From Herbaspirillum sp. (GTDB lineage: Bacteria; Pseudomonadota; Gammaproteobacteria; Burkholderiales; Burkholderiaceae_D): a DNA stretch of 64,000 nucleotides. The stretch lies in the NCBI RefSeq assembly GCF_017744395.1, contig NZ_JAGIBI010000004.1, positions 124,001 through 188,000 of the forward strand, read 5' to 3'. The position numbers were made by a program, and so were the translations under genes. The notes under the pieces were generated by a model. The model was given only the letters and a program-made list of their open reading frames with translations. It made no database searches and had not been told where the DNA came from. Shown here piece by piece: positions 1 to 7,792 of the stretch (the first letter of the stretch is position 1; every line of letters starts with the position of its first letter).

Positions 1-109
1 CCGGCTGGCTGACTGCGACTGCGGTGGCGCCGCCCAGCGTGCTCGCTGCCGGGACGATGGCCAGTACCTGACGCAGAAAGCGCCGCCTGGGCTCTTTATC
101 TTGTGACAT
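1..109 (-). CDS. Tat-exported protein, N-terminus only (possibly gluconate 2-dehydrogenase subunit 3 type)
   Basis: Only the first 36 codons lie inside the window; the gene runs off the left edge. The protein starts MSQDKEP and continues with a twin-arginine stretch (RRRFLRQ) followed by a hydrophobic, Ala-rich segment, so export by the Tat pathway is likely. The start is supported by an AAAGGA Shine-Dalgarno about 7 nt upstream. The short N-terminus followed by RRRFL and a hydrophobic stretch is reminiscent of the small subunit (gluconate 2-dehydrogenase subunit 3 family) of periplasmic FAD-dependent sugar or alcohol dehydrogenases. Thirty-six residues cannot settle that, so the family is inference, while the Tat signal is seen directly. 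Confidence 0.6.
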   Translation of the reverse strand, partial: MSQDKEPRRRFLRQVLAIVPAASTLGGATAVAVSQP

Positions 110-358
110 GACTATCCTTTGGACTGTGGTTGAGTGGGAAGAGAGGTGCAGGGCACTCCGCCATGGGCAAACGCCGGGACGAACGGATCCCGGCGGCTGC
201 CGATGGCAGTTGCCTCTTGTGGCGCCGCAGCGCCGGCCGGTAAGGACGGAACTGCGGCGTGGTTTTATTGGCGCTCGTGGCACCGCGCGAAAAACTGTGC
301 GCTCGGCTTGCTGTATTCATCATGAACATCCATGAAAACAACTGGCTGGAAAAGCAAG

Positions 359-388
359 GAAGCCGGCTAAGGTCCTGCGGCCGGCTTC
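359..388 (-). terminator. Weak intrinsic terminator after the dienelactone hydrolase gene
   Basis: A 9-bp perfect inverted repeat (GAAGCCGGC / GCCGGCTTC, arms 359-367 and 380-388) lies 14 nt beyond the stop codon of the minus-strand hydrolase gene. On the minus strand it is followed by a broken T-rich run (CTTGCTTTTCC). The rest of 110-401 shows no convincing gene; it is the upstream region of the Tat protein. Confidence 0.45.
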
Positions 389-401
389 GGCATCAATACT
401 T

Positions 402-1169
402 TTAAGCGAACAGCTCGCCGAAGAAATTCTTCAGCGCCACCGAGGCACGCCCGGCGGTCTGGCGGTGATAAAAGAAACCCGGGGCGTTGGCCTCCGGATC
501 GGTGAATGAATGTCCGGCCTGGCCGTAGTTGACCAGTTGCCAGTCGACGTTGGCGGCGCTCATCTCATCGATGAAGCCGTTGACCCGCTCGCGCGGAACC
601 GACGGGTCCTGCACGCCGTGCAGCACCAGCACCGCGCCCCTGATCTTGCTGGTCTCGGGCGCCGGCGTATCCAGGGCGCCGTGCAGCGACACGGTGCCGC
701 GCACATCGGCGCCGGAACGCGCCAGCTCCAATGCCGCGGTGCCGCCGAAGCAGAAGCCGCAGGCGCCGAACTTGTCCGCGGCGATGCGGATTTTCTGCTG
801 GCCGCGGAAAACCTCCAGCGCGGCATTCATGCGCTTGCGCAGCTCGGCGCGGTCTTTCTTGAGCGGGGTGATGGCGGCTACCGCTTCATCGGGATTGGCC
901 GGGCGCAGATGCGTGCCGAACACGTCCGCCACGAACACGGCATGCCCCGCGCCGACGGTGGCGGCGGCGATTTCCAGCGCCTGCTGGCGCATGCCGAAGT
1001 AGTTGGGGACGGCCAGTATGCCCGTCGTGGGAGGCGCGGCCTTGTTGAACAGGAGGACGCTTTCGTATTCGACGCCATCGGCCGAATGGGGGATCACTTC
1101 AATAGCGAGGTCGGCAGCGGCAATACCGAATTTCTCGGCGATCGCGGCTACATTCCAGGGCTGGGGCAT
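402..1169 (-). CDS. Dienelactone hydrolase family protein
   Basis: A 255-residue alpha/beta hydrolase of the dienelactone hydrolase family. These enzymes hydrolyse enol-lactones and related esters in the cytoplasm using a Cys-Asp-His triad. The nucleophile motif G-F-C-F-G-G places Cys140, and the likely Asp188 (HGVQDPSVP) and His220 (AGHSFTDP) are at the usual spacing. Full length fits the family. The start is supported by an AAGGAG Shine-Dalgarno 6 nt upstream. It stands alone, with no chlorocatechol or other ring-cleavage genes beside it, so the physiological substrate is not shown. Many family members in proteobacteria are general esterases, and that is equally possible here. Confidence 0.85.
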   Translation of the reverse strand: MPQPWNVAAIAEKFGIAAADLAIEVIPHSADGVEYESVLLFNKAAPPTTGILAVPNYFGMRQQALEIAAATVGAGHAVFVADVFGTHLRPANPDEAVAAITPLKKDRAELRKRMNAALEVFRGQQKIRIAADKFGACGFCFGGTAALELARSGADVRGTVSLHGALDTPAPETSKIRGAVLVLHGVQDPSVPRERVNGFIDEMSAANVDWQLVNYGQAGHSFTDPEANAPGFFYHRQTAGRASVALKNFFGELFA

Positions 1170-1541
1170 GCGTAGCTCCTTGTATAGCAGTGGCCTGCGG
1201 CAGAACCGAGGCTCGGAGGAAACTTATTGATTTATTGGCGCGGCAACAAACAACAACGCAAAAGAGCCGAACTCCCTTGCGCATAGCTTGCTATGTTCGC
1301 ACAAACAATGCAACTCTGCAGGATGTCATACCAGTTTCCCCGAGGAAAAGGCGATGGCATTCCATCCATTTCCCCGGCCAGCCCTGCCGGCGCTGGCGCT
1401 TGCCCGTATTCAAACTGCGAGCAGGCTATGCCTGCCCGTGCCGCATGAAGGTTCTGCGGATCGTGCAAAAGGAGTGATTGGGAAAATCGGCGAAGCGAAC
1501 GCCTCGCGACGAAAAAAAAGAAGGCCCCGGATACGGCAGCG
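1170..1541. other. Intergenic region with two short palindromes, no gene seen
   Basis: This 372-nt stretch contains no reading frame with a credible start. It holds two short perfect inverted repeats: CATAGC-TT-GCTATG at 1282-1295 and GCAGGC-TAT-GCCTGC at 1422-1436. They lie roughly 110 and 250 nt upstream of the hydrolase start and could be regulator sites or chance hairpins. A run of eight A at about 1512-1519 gives a T-tract downstream of the minus-strand small gene at 1542, but without a clear stem. Confidence 0.4.
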
Positions 1542-1688
1542 TTAGCGCCGGTTGTCCCGGTCCACCGGGTAAAGGATGGAATACAGGCTCAAGGATTGCG
1601 GCTGGCCGCGATGCGAACCGGTGGTGAGGTCGCCCGAGTCGTTCAGGTAGTCGACCAGCTTGCGATAAAGCTTCGCGAAGTATTTCAT
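1542..1688 (-). CDS. Small hypothetical protein (48 aa)
   Basis: I do not recognise this protein. It begins MKYFAKLYRKLVDYLND, a basic amphipathic helix-like start, and ends in a Tyr/Asp/Arg-rich tail (YPVDRDNRR). The start at 1688 is chosen over an in-frame ATG at 1742 because a strong AAGGGGGA Shine-Dalgarno sits about 5 nt before it, while 1742 has none. An AT-rich stretch at 1743-1770 upstream could hold its promoter. It lies between the hydrolase and the AmpR-like gene on the same strand. Good translation signals and a sensible length are the only support; no domain is visible. Confidence 0.5.
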   Translation of the reverse strand: MKYFAKLYRKLVDYLNDSGDLTTGSHRGQPQSLSLYSILYPVDRDNRR

Positions 1689-1841
1689 GGCATCCCCCTT
1701 CTCGATATCTGGATTGCTGCGCCCGCCGCTCCGCTTTTCCATCTAAATTATTTATAAAATTTATTCTATGCCCGCTCCGCGCCTCCGTCCATCAGGAAAT
1801 TCCCTGATTCCATAAAACAGTCCCATTGTTGCAAGAACCCA

Positions 1842-2714
1842 TCACTTCCCGTTTGCCGTGCCGGAATTGGCCAGCAGCCAGCGCCGGAAGGCCTGCATCG
1901 CCGGCGTTTCCTGTTTCGATTTCAGGCGCGTGAGCCAATAGGCGCCGGCGCCGATTGAGGTATCGAATGGGCAGACCAGGCGTCCCTGCTGCAATTCCCG
2001 CTCGAACATCAGCACCGGCAGCAAGGCCACGCCGGCCTGCTGCGCAGCCGCCTCGGCCATGGTCAGCGAAGAGTCGAAGATGAAACCGCGTATCGGCGGG
2101 CAGGCCGCGCCTGCGGCTGCAAACCACTCGCTCCATTCGTCGCTGCGGTAGGAGCGCAACAAGGTTTCCCCTGCCAGGTCGGCCGGACGGCGCAGGCGGG
2201 CGGCGATCCCAGGCGCGCACATCGGCGCCAGCGGCGCGCTGAACAAACGTTCGGCATCGGTCCCGTGCCACGCGCCATCGCCGAACCGGATCGCGTAATC
2301 CAGGCCTTCGCCGGCCAGGTCGACACGGTTGTTGTTGGTCAGCAGCCGCAGGTCGACGAAGGGATAGGTATGCTGGAATTCGCGCAGGCGCGGCATCAGC
2401 CAGCCGACCGCGAAGGTGCCGACCACGCCCAGCGTCAGCACTTCGCGCTTGCGGCCGTTCTCGAACTGCGCCAGCACGGTGCCGATACGGCCGAATGATT
2501 CCGCCAGCACCGGCAGCAGCGCCTGCCCTTCGTCGGTCAGCGCCAGGCCGCGCGGCAGGCGGCGAAACAGCGCGACGCCGAGGCGGTCTTCCAGGTTCTT
2601 GACCTGCATGCTGACTGCGGTCTGGGTGACGTTCAATTCATCGGCCGCGCGCGTGAAACTCAGCTGGCGGGCCGAGGCCTCGAAGGCGCGCAACGCATTC
2701 AGCGGTAGATACAT
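1842..2714 (-). CDS. LysR-family transcriptional regulator, AmpR-like
   Basis: A 290-residue LysR-type regulator with an N-terminal winged helix-turn-helix (about residues 1-65; starts MYLPLNALRAFE and contains LSFTRAADELNVTQTAVS) and a C-terminal effector domain. The N-terminus matches the AmpR/NmcR branch that controls beta-lactamase genes. It is transcribed divergently from the class A beta-lactamase that starts 114 nt away, the standard arrangement for this branch. AmpR proteins sense muropeptides released during beta-lactam damage; that role is inferred here from family and context. The start at 2714 is preferred over an upstream in-frame codon because AAGGAGGA lies 4 nt ahead of it and the protein then begins like AmpR. 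Confidence 0.85.
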   Translation of the reverse strand: MYLPLNALRAFEASARQLSFTRAADELNVTQTAVSMQVKNLEDRLGVALFRRLPRGLALTDEGQALLPVLAESFGRIGTVLAQFENGRKREVLTLGVVGTFAVGWLMPRLREFQHTYPFVDLRLLTNNNRVDLAGEGLDYAIRFGDGAWHGTDAERLFSAPLAPMCAPGIAARLRRPADLAGETLLRSYRSDEWSEWFAAAGAACPPIRGFIFDSSLTMAEAAAQQAGVALLPVLMFERELQQGRLVCPFDTSIGAGAYWLTRLKSKQETPAMQAFRRWLLANSGTANGK

Positions 2715-2736
2715 GACTCCTCCTTGACCAAGTTTT

Positions 2737-2748
2737 TCTGATGCCAGA
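2737..2748. promoter_or_regulatory. Candidate AmpR operator in the regulator / beta-lactamase intergenic region
   Basis: A TCTG-ATGC-CAGA interrupted palindrome lies between the divergent regulator and beta-lactamase genes, 22 nt upstream of the regulator start and about 80 nt upstream of the beta-lactamase start. LysR-type regulators bind such dyads in the shared promoter. Only one short dyad is visible, so the assignment is tentative. Confidence 0.4.
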
Positions 2749-2828
2749 TGCCAATTATCATGAATTGCGGCTGTTTTCACCACTCCCTATCATCATGGCT
2801 CGCTTCGCCACAACACCAAGGAGAATTC

Positions 2829-3728
2829 ATGCTGAACAGACGTAGTTTCCTCACTTTGGCCAGCCTGGCGGCCAGCGGCTGGGCCGCCAAAGCCTTGGCA
2901 ACGCAAGGAGAAAACGCAAGTAAAACTGATGGATCGAACACATTCGTCCAAAAGATGGCGAAGATGGAAAGCAGCGTCGGCGGCCGTCTCGGGGTCGCCA
3001 TCATGGACACCGCCCAAGGCCGCCGCTGGGGATATCGGGCCGACGAATGCTTCCCGATGTGCAGCACCTTCAAGTTCCTGGCCGCGGCGGCGGTCCTGAA
3101 GCGCGTCGACCAGGGCGCCGAACGCCTGGAACGTCGCATCGTCTACCGCAAGCAAGACCTGGTGCCCTATTCGCCCACCACCGGCAAGCACGCCGGCGGC
3201 AACGGCCTGTCGATGTCGCAGCTCTGCGAAGCGGCCATGACGCTCTCCGACAATACCGCCGCCAACCTGATGCTGGAAAGCCTTGGCGGCCCGGCCGGCC
3301 TGACCTCCTTCATCCGCTCGCTGGGCGACGGCCTGACCCGGCTGGACCGCAACGAACCCACATTGAACGAATCCACTCCCGGCGATCCGCGCGACACGAC
3401 GACACCGGATGCCATGGTGGACGACCTGCGCAAGATCGTGCTGGGCAACGCCCTCAATCCGGCCTCGCGCACGCTGATTACGCAATGGCTGCTGGACAAC
3501 CAGACCGGTGGAAAGCGCGTCCGGGCCGGATTGCCCCAAGGCTGGAAAGTGGGCGACAAGACCGGCACCGGCGCGCACGGCAGCACCAACACCGTGGGCG
3601 TGATCTGGACGCCCAAAGGCGCGCCGCTGTTGTTCGCGGTCTACCTCACCGAAACCGATGCCGACGAAGCCAGGCGCAGCGGCGTGCATGCGGCGGTGGG
3701 CAAGCTGATCGCGCAGGAAATCGCCTGA
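2829..3728 (+). CDS. Class A beta-lactamase, Tat-exported
   Basis: A 299-residue serine beta-lactamase of Ambler class A, which hydrolyses penicillins and often cephalosporins in the periplasm. All class motifs are present: S79-T-F-K82 (Ser70/Lys73 in standard numbering), S140-D-N142 (SDN loop), E176-x-x-L-N (Glu166 of the omega loop) and K244-T-G246. A Cys precedes the active serine, but the residues after KTG are TGAHG, so the second Cys of the NMC-A/Sme carbapenemase disulfide is missing. The signal peptide starts MLNRRSFLTLA, a twin-arginine type. The start at 2829 has AAGGAG 6 nt upstream; the frame is open further upstream but without such a site. The divergent AmpR-like gene suggests inducible expression. 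Confidence 0.93.
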   Translation: MLNRRSFLTLASLAASGWAAKALATQGENASKTDGSNTFVQKMAKMESSVGGRLGVAIMDTAQGRRWGYRADECFPMCSTFKFLAAAAVLKRVDQGAERLERRIVYRKQDLVPYSPTTGKHAGGNGLSMSQLCEAAMTLSDNTAANLMLESLGGPAGLTSFIRSLGDGLTRLDRNEPTLNESTPGDPRDTTTPDAMVDDLRKIVLGNALNPASRTLITQWLLDNQTGGKRVRAGLPQGWKVGDKTGTGAHGSTNTVGVIWTPKGAPLLFAVYLTETDADEARRSGVHAAVGKLIAQEIA

Positions 3729-3747
3729 TCCCTTCTTCCTCTATCCG

Positions 3748-3782
3748 ATCCGGTCGCATGCGTTCACGGCCGGATTTTTATT
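3748..3782 (+). terminator. Intrinsic terminator after the class A beta-lactamase
   Basis: The arms ATCCGG (3748-3753) and CCGGAT (3770-3775) enclose a loop and are followed by a T-rich run ending in TATT. It lies 20 nt after the stop codon and immediately before the Fur box of the next unit. Confidence 0.75.
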
Positions 3783-3804
3783 GTTAATGATTATCATTTA
3801 TAAT
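3783..3804 (+). promoter_or_regulatory. Fur box overlapping a -10 element, upstream of the sigma factor gene
   Basis: The segment 3783-3801 (core TAATGATTATCATT) matches the classical 19-bp Fur box at about 14 of 19 positions. A perfect -10 hexamer TATAAT (3799-3804) overlaps its right end; the -35 is weak. Fur bound with Fe2+ would cover this promoter, so the downstream fecI-fecR unit should be made only under iron limitation. Confidence 0.8.
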
Positions 3805-3836
3805 TCATGATTTGATCGATTCCATTCAAACCCATC

Positions 3837-4358
3837 TTGCCGCGCGATTCGTCTTCGCCCTCGCTGATCTCGGCCCTGGTGCATCACTACGATGAACTGG
3901 TCGACCACCTGCGCCGCCGTTTCGGCGACCGCGGGTTCGCGCACGATGTGATGCAGGATGTGTGCGTGCAATTGCTGGAGCAGCCGCCCAAGGCCGCGAT
4001 CCATACCCCTTTCGCCTTTTTGCGCCGCGTTTCCACCCACCTGGCGATCGACCGCTACCGGGTCGAGGCTGGCCGGCGCGCCTGGGTAGAACCGATGGCC
4101 GAGTTGCCGGAACACGATGCCGGCAGCGCCACCCAGGAAGACCTGGTGGCGGCGCACCAAGACCTTGACGCGCTGGTCGATGTTATCGAGAATCTGCCTC
4201 CGCGCTGCCGCGAGGTGTTCGTCATGCACAAGATCCACCAGATCCCGCAGGCCGAAGTCGCACAGCGCCTCAACATTTCGCGGCAGATGGTGGAGAAGCA
4301 TCTGAAGGCCGGCATGGCCGCCTGCCGCGGCAAATTGCAGTCGCCGGAAAGAACCTGA
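3837..4358 (+). CDS. FecI-type ECF sigma factor
   Basis: A 173-residue extracytoplasmic-function sigma factor of the iron-starvation (FecI) group. Region 2 spans about residues 10-78 (HHYDELVDHLRRR, FAHDVMQDVCVQLLE, FAFLRRVSTHLAIDRYR) and region 4 about 112-166 (ENLPPRCREVFVMHKIH, ISRQMVEKHLKAGM). It is expected to direct RNA polymerase to the TonB receptor gene when FecR relays a siderophore signal. It is the first gene behind the Fur box and overlaps fecR by one base. The start is unusual: the best candidate is TTG at 3837 without an obvious Shine-Dalgarno, because the in-frame ATG at 3807 runs into TGA after two codons. The exact start is therefore uncertain by a few codons. Confidence 0.88.
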   Translation: MPRDSSSPSLISALVHHYDELVDHLRRRFGDRGFAHDVMQDVCVQLLEQPPKAAIHTPFAFLRRVSTHLAIDRYRVEAGRRAWVEPMAELPEHDAGSATQEDLVAAHQDLDALVDVIENLPPRCREVFVMHKIHQIPQAEVAQRLNISRQMVEKHLKAGMAACRGKLQSPERT

Positions 4359-5209
4359 TGGGCATCGAGCACGACGACATCGCCTCCTCCGAGGCCGAAA
4401 ACGCCATCGCGCGGCATCGCACCGCGCTGCAAGAGCGCTTCCCGCTGCCCGCTCTTGCGGCACGCCCCAGCCGGCGCAAGAAAAAGACCGCAACGCTCGC
4501 CGCCATCGCGCTGGCGGCCGTCTCGGCCGCCGTACTGTGGGCCGACCCGGCCTACCGCACCGACCGCCTGGCCAGCGCCGGCGGCGAACGCGCGACCGCC
4601 GTGCTGGCCGATGGCAGCACCCTCACCCTGAACACCGGTACCGAATTGCAGGTCGCCTGGCACCTGCGCTCGCGCCGCGTCACGCTGGAACGCGGCCAGG
4701 CGCTGTTCGACGTCAGCCATGCGCGCTGGCGCCCGTTCAGCGTGGCCGCGGGCGACACCCGGGTAACGGTGGTGGGCACCATGTTCGAGGTCTGGCGCCT
4801 GCCGCAATCGGTGCGCGTCACCGTACTGCGCGGCAAAGTGCGGGTGGAGAACGACGCCTCGGCCGGGCAGCCTGCTTATCTGACGGCGAACCAACAGGTC
4901 GAGTCCGCCGGCGCCGGCTTGTCGCCGGTGGCGCAGGTCGATGCCGGCGCGCGCACCGCCTGGAAGGACGGCAAGCTGGTATTCGACCGCACGCCGCTGG
5001 CCGATGCGCTGGCCGAACTGCGGCGCTACACCCGCGCGCGCATCGCCGCCCCCGATCCGCAAGCGGCCTCGCTGCTGGTCTCGGGCGTATTCGACACGGC
5101 GCGTGCCGATGCCATCCTGGATTTGCTGCCGGGTATCCTGCCGGTCACGCTCACGCGCAACGAGCAAGGTGAAGTACTGGTGCGCAAGCGGATCGAAAAA
5201 GACAAATAA
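4358..5209 (+). CDS. FecR-family anti-sigma / sigma regulator
   Basis: A 283-residue inner-membrane regulator of the FecR family that links the outer-membrane receptor to the FecI-type sigma factor. The cytoplasmic N-terminal part (1-40) ends in a basic cluster, a single transmembrane helix follows at about 44-61, and the periplasmic FecR domain follows (GGERATAVLADGSTLTLN, VVGTMFEVW, VLRGKVRV) with the C-terminal receptor-contact region. Its ATG overlaps the stop codon of the sigma gene (TGATG), showing translational coupling. The gene order sigma, FecR, receptor is the usual cell-surface signalling cassette. Confidence 0.9.
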   Translation: MGIEHDDIASSEAENAIARHRTALQERFPLPALAARPSRRKKKTATLAAIALAAVSAAVLWADPAYRTDRLASAGGERATAVLADGSTLTLNTGTELQVAWHLRSRRVTLERGQALFDVSHARWRPFSVAAGDTRVTVVGTMFEVWRLPQSVRVTVLRGKVRVENDASAGQPAYLTANQQVESAGAGLSPVAQVDAGARTAWKDGKLVFDRTPLADALAELRRYTRARIAAPDPQAASLLVSGVFDTARADAILDLLPGILPVTLTRNEQGEVLVRKRIEKDK

Positions 5210-5260
5210 AAATAATTCTTATTCTTGGTTGGGTAAACTTCCCGTCCATTCGGCTGACTT

Positions 5261-5282
5261 CTTGAAACCAATTTCAAGGAGG
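5261..5282 (+). promoter_or_regulatory. Hairpin overlapping the Shine-Dalgarno of the TonB receptor gene
   Basis: A perfect 7-bp stem CTTGAAA-CCAA-TTTCAAG (5261-5278) runs straight into the AAGGAGG ribosome-binding site (5276-5282) of the receptor, which begins with GTG at 5288. The last three bases of the right arm are the first bases of the Shine-Dalgarno region, so folding could reduce translation. Confidence 0.5.
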
Positions 5283-5287
5283 ATTCC

Positions 5288-7699
5288 GTGTCACGCCTTA
5301 CCCGCCGTTCCGGCTCATCATCGCCCCGCCTGCTCAAGCTCAACGCCGTGGCCGCCGCCATGCTGCTGGCCGCCGCTTCCTACGCGCAAAGCGCCAGGGT
5401 CAACGTCGACATCCCGGCCGAGCCGCTGGACCAGGCCCTGAACACCCTGGCGCGCCAGACCGGCATCCAGATCCTGTTCGCCAGCGAAACCGCGCGCCGG
5501 CATGCTGCGCCGGCGCTCAAGGGCAGCTACACTGCGCGCGAGGCACTGGAACGGCTGCTTTCCGGCAGCGGCCTGGCAGTGCGCGAACAAGCCGACAAGA
5601 CCTATACCGTACAACCCGAGGACGCCGTACGCGGCGACGCTGCCCTGCCTACCGTGACCGTCAGCGGCCAAGCGCCGGAAAGCGCCTGGGGCCCGGTCAA
5701 CGGCTACGTCGCCACGCGCACCGCCAGCGCCACCAAGACCGATACCCCGCTGCTGGAAACGCCGCAGTCGATCAGCGTCATCTCGCGCGAGCGCTACGAA
5801 GCCCAGGGCGCGCAAAGCATCAACGAGGCGCTGCGCTACAGCGCCGGCGTCTCCAGCTACGGCACCGGCACGCGCTCGGACTGGTACACCGTGGTGCGCG
5901 GCTTCGAGCCCAACATCTATCTCGACGGCCTGGCGCTGCCGACCACCATCAACCTCGCCAGCTGGCGCGTCGATCCCTACCTGCTGGAACGCATCGAAGT
6001 GCTGCGCGGCCCCGCTTCCGTGCTGTACGGGCAGGGCCAGCCGGGCGGCACCGTCAACATGGTGTCCAAGCTGCCCACCGCCACGCCGCTGCGCGAGATC
6101 GAAGTCCAGTTCGGCAGCCACGCGCGACGCCAACTGGCCGGCGACTTCTCCGGCGCCATCGACGAGGACGGCAAGCTGCTGTACCGCTTCACCGGCCTGG
6201 TGCGCGACAGCAAGCTGCCGTTCGGCCCGTTCAAGGACCAGCGCCTGCTGCTGGCGCCGTCGCTGACCATCAAGCCGTCCAGCGACACCTCGCTCACACT
6301 GCAGGCGACCTACCTGCGCGACCGCACCAATTCCTCGGACAATTTCCTGCCGGCGTCCGGCACCATCCTGCCCAATCCCAACGGCCGCATCTCCAGCACG
6401 CTGTTCACCGGCTCGCCCGACTTCGACCGCTACGAGAAGGAACAATGGTCGCTCGGCTACCTGTTCGAGCATCGCTTCGACGACACCTGGACGGTGCGCC
6501 AGAACCTGCGCTACAGCCATCTGACGCTGCAGGACTACATGACCTTCGGCGTCGGCCTGGATGCCGCCGACGCGAGCCAAAGCACGATGCTGCGCTATGC
6601 CGGCATCGCCAGGCCGGACTACGGTCGCTTCACGCTGGACAACCAGGTGCAGGCCAAATTCAAGACCGGCGACGTGGCGCATACCGCGCTGGCCGGCGTC
6701 GACTACCAGCGCCAGCGCAAGAACAACTGGGAGCTCTACGCGCTGACTTCCAGCTTCAACCTCTACCATCCGACCTACACCGCCTTCGACTGGTCGATCT
6801 TCAACGGCGGCACGCCCGAGAACACGCTGTCCATCCTTGAACAAACCGGCCTGTACGCGCAGGACCAGGCCAAGTTCGGCGAGCGCTGGGTGCTGACCGC
6901 CGGCCTGCGCCGCGACTGGGCCAAGAGCAGCACCGACGACCTCGTGGCCAATACCGGCACCTCGCAAAAGGACAGCGCCACCACCGGCCGCATCGGCCTG
7001 GTCTACCTGGCTGGCAACGGCCTGGCGCCGTTCGTGAGCTATTCGACCTCATTCATGCCCGAGCTCGGCACCGACCGCTTCAACAACCCGTTCAAACCGA
7101 CCAAGGGCAAGCAGGTGGAAGCCGGCGTTAAATATCAGCCCAGCGGCAAGACCTCGGTCACCGCGTCGGTATTCGAAATCAAACAACAAAACGTCACCAC
7201 GCTCGACCTCAGCGATCCGGCCGGCACGCACAGCGTGCAGACCAGCGAGGTGCGTTCGCGCGGCTTCGAACTGGAAGCGGTGGCCGACATCGGCCGCAGC
7301 CTGAAGGCGGTGGCCAGCTATACCTACCTGGACGTCAAGAACACCAGCACCAACGACGCCACCGCGCTGGACAAGACCCCGGTCGACATCCCGCGCCCGC
7401 GCCACCTGGCCTCGCTGTGGCTGGACTACACGCTGCGCGGCGGACAATTCTCCGGGCTGGGCTTCGGCGGCGGCGTGCGCTACGTCGGCAACTCGCCGGG
7501 CGCGGCGGACAACTCGCTGAACGTGCCGGGCTACACGGTGTTCGACGCCGCACTGCACTACGACCTGAGCAAATGGCGCCTGTCGCTGACCGCCAGCAAC
7601 CTGCTCAACAAGGAATATATTTCCGGCTGCTACGACACCACCCGCTGCATCTACGGCAACGGCCGCGCGGTGCTGGCGACGGCGCGCTACAACTGGTAG
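5288..7699 (+). CDS. TonB-dependent ferric siderophore receptor with N-terminal signalling domain
   Basis: An 803-residue outer-membrane receptor of the FecA/FoxA/FhuA class. In order: a signal peptide (about 1-33, ending SYAQ), an STN signalling domain (about 36-108) that contacts FecR in the periplasm, a TonB-box-like stretch (LPTVTVSG, about 120-127), a plug domain (about 140-270, with the typical ERIEVLRGPASVLYGQGQPG) and a 22-strand barrel ending in an aromatic residue (ARYNW). The C-terminal Cys-containing loop before the last strand resembles hydroxamate (ferrichrome or ferrioxamine) receptors. The exact ligand is not shown. It begins with GTG behind AAGGAGG. It sits 78 nt after fecR and should be the target of the FecI-type sigma factor. 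Confidence 0.93.
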   Translation: MSRLTRRSGSSSPRLLKLNAVAAAMLLAAASYAQSARVNVDIPAEPLDQALNTLARQTGIQILFASETARRHAAPALKGSYTAREALERLLSGSGLAVREQADKTYTVQPEDAVRGDAALPTVTVSGQAPESAWGPVNGYVATRTASATKTDTPLLETPQSISVISRERYEAQGAQSINEALRYSAGVSSYGTGTRSDWYTVVRGFEPNIYLDGLALPTTINLASWRVDPYLLERIEVLRGPASVLYGQGQPGGTVNMVSKLPTATPLREIEVQFGSHARRQLAGDFSGAIDEDGKLLYRFTGLVRDSKLPFGPFKDQRLLLAPSLTIKPSSDTSLTLQATYLRDRTNSSDNFLPASGTILPNPNGRISSTLFTGSPDFDRYEKEQWSLGYLFEHRFDDTWTVRQNLRYSHLTLQDYMTFGVGLDAADASQSTMLRYAGIARPDYGRFTLDNQVQAKFKTGDVAHTALAGVDYQRQRKNNWELYALTSSFNLYHPTYTAFDWSIFNGGTPENTLSILEQTGLYAQDQAKFGERWVLTAGLRRDWAKSSTDDLVANTGTSQKDSATTGRIGLVYLAGNGLAPFVSYSTSFMPELGTDRFNNPFKPTKGKQVEAGVKYQPSGKTSVTASVFEIKQQNVTTLDLSDPAGTHSVQTSEVRSRGFELEAVADIGRSLKAVASYTYLDVKNTSTNDATALDKTPVDIPRPRHLASLWLDYTLRGGQFSGLGFGGGVRYVGNSPGAADNSLNVPGYTVFDAALHYDLSKWRLSLTASNLLNKEYISGCYDTTRCIYGNGRAVLATARYNW

Positions 7700-7743
7700 G
7701 CATGGCGCGCATGCGACGGCCGCAGACGGCCATGCCATAATGC

Positions 7744-7776
7744 GCGGCAAGGATGAAGGCCGCCGGCCTTGCCGCT
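7744..7776 (+). terminator. Hairpin after the TonB receptor gene, possible terminator
   Basis: A 9-bp perfect stem (GCGGCAAGG 7744-7752 with CCTTGCCGC 7767-7775) follows the receptor gene by 44 nt. Only three T follow, so termination would be weak; the stem ends shortly before the Shine-Dalgarno of the LysE-family gene. Confidence 0.4.
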
Positions 7777-7792
7777 TTGCCAAGGAGCACCG

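Noticed and set aside
96-341. Open frames in the first intergenic region
   Set aside because: They overlap the promoter and ribosome site of the Tat protein, lack their own ribosome sites and show no protein-like composition.
3078-3081. Carbapenemase-type disulfide in the class A enzyme
   Set aside because: Cys precedes the active serine, but the partner Cys after KTG is missing, so the NMC-A/Sme-type disulfide cannot form.
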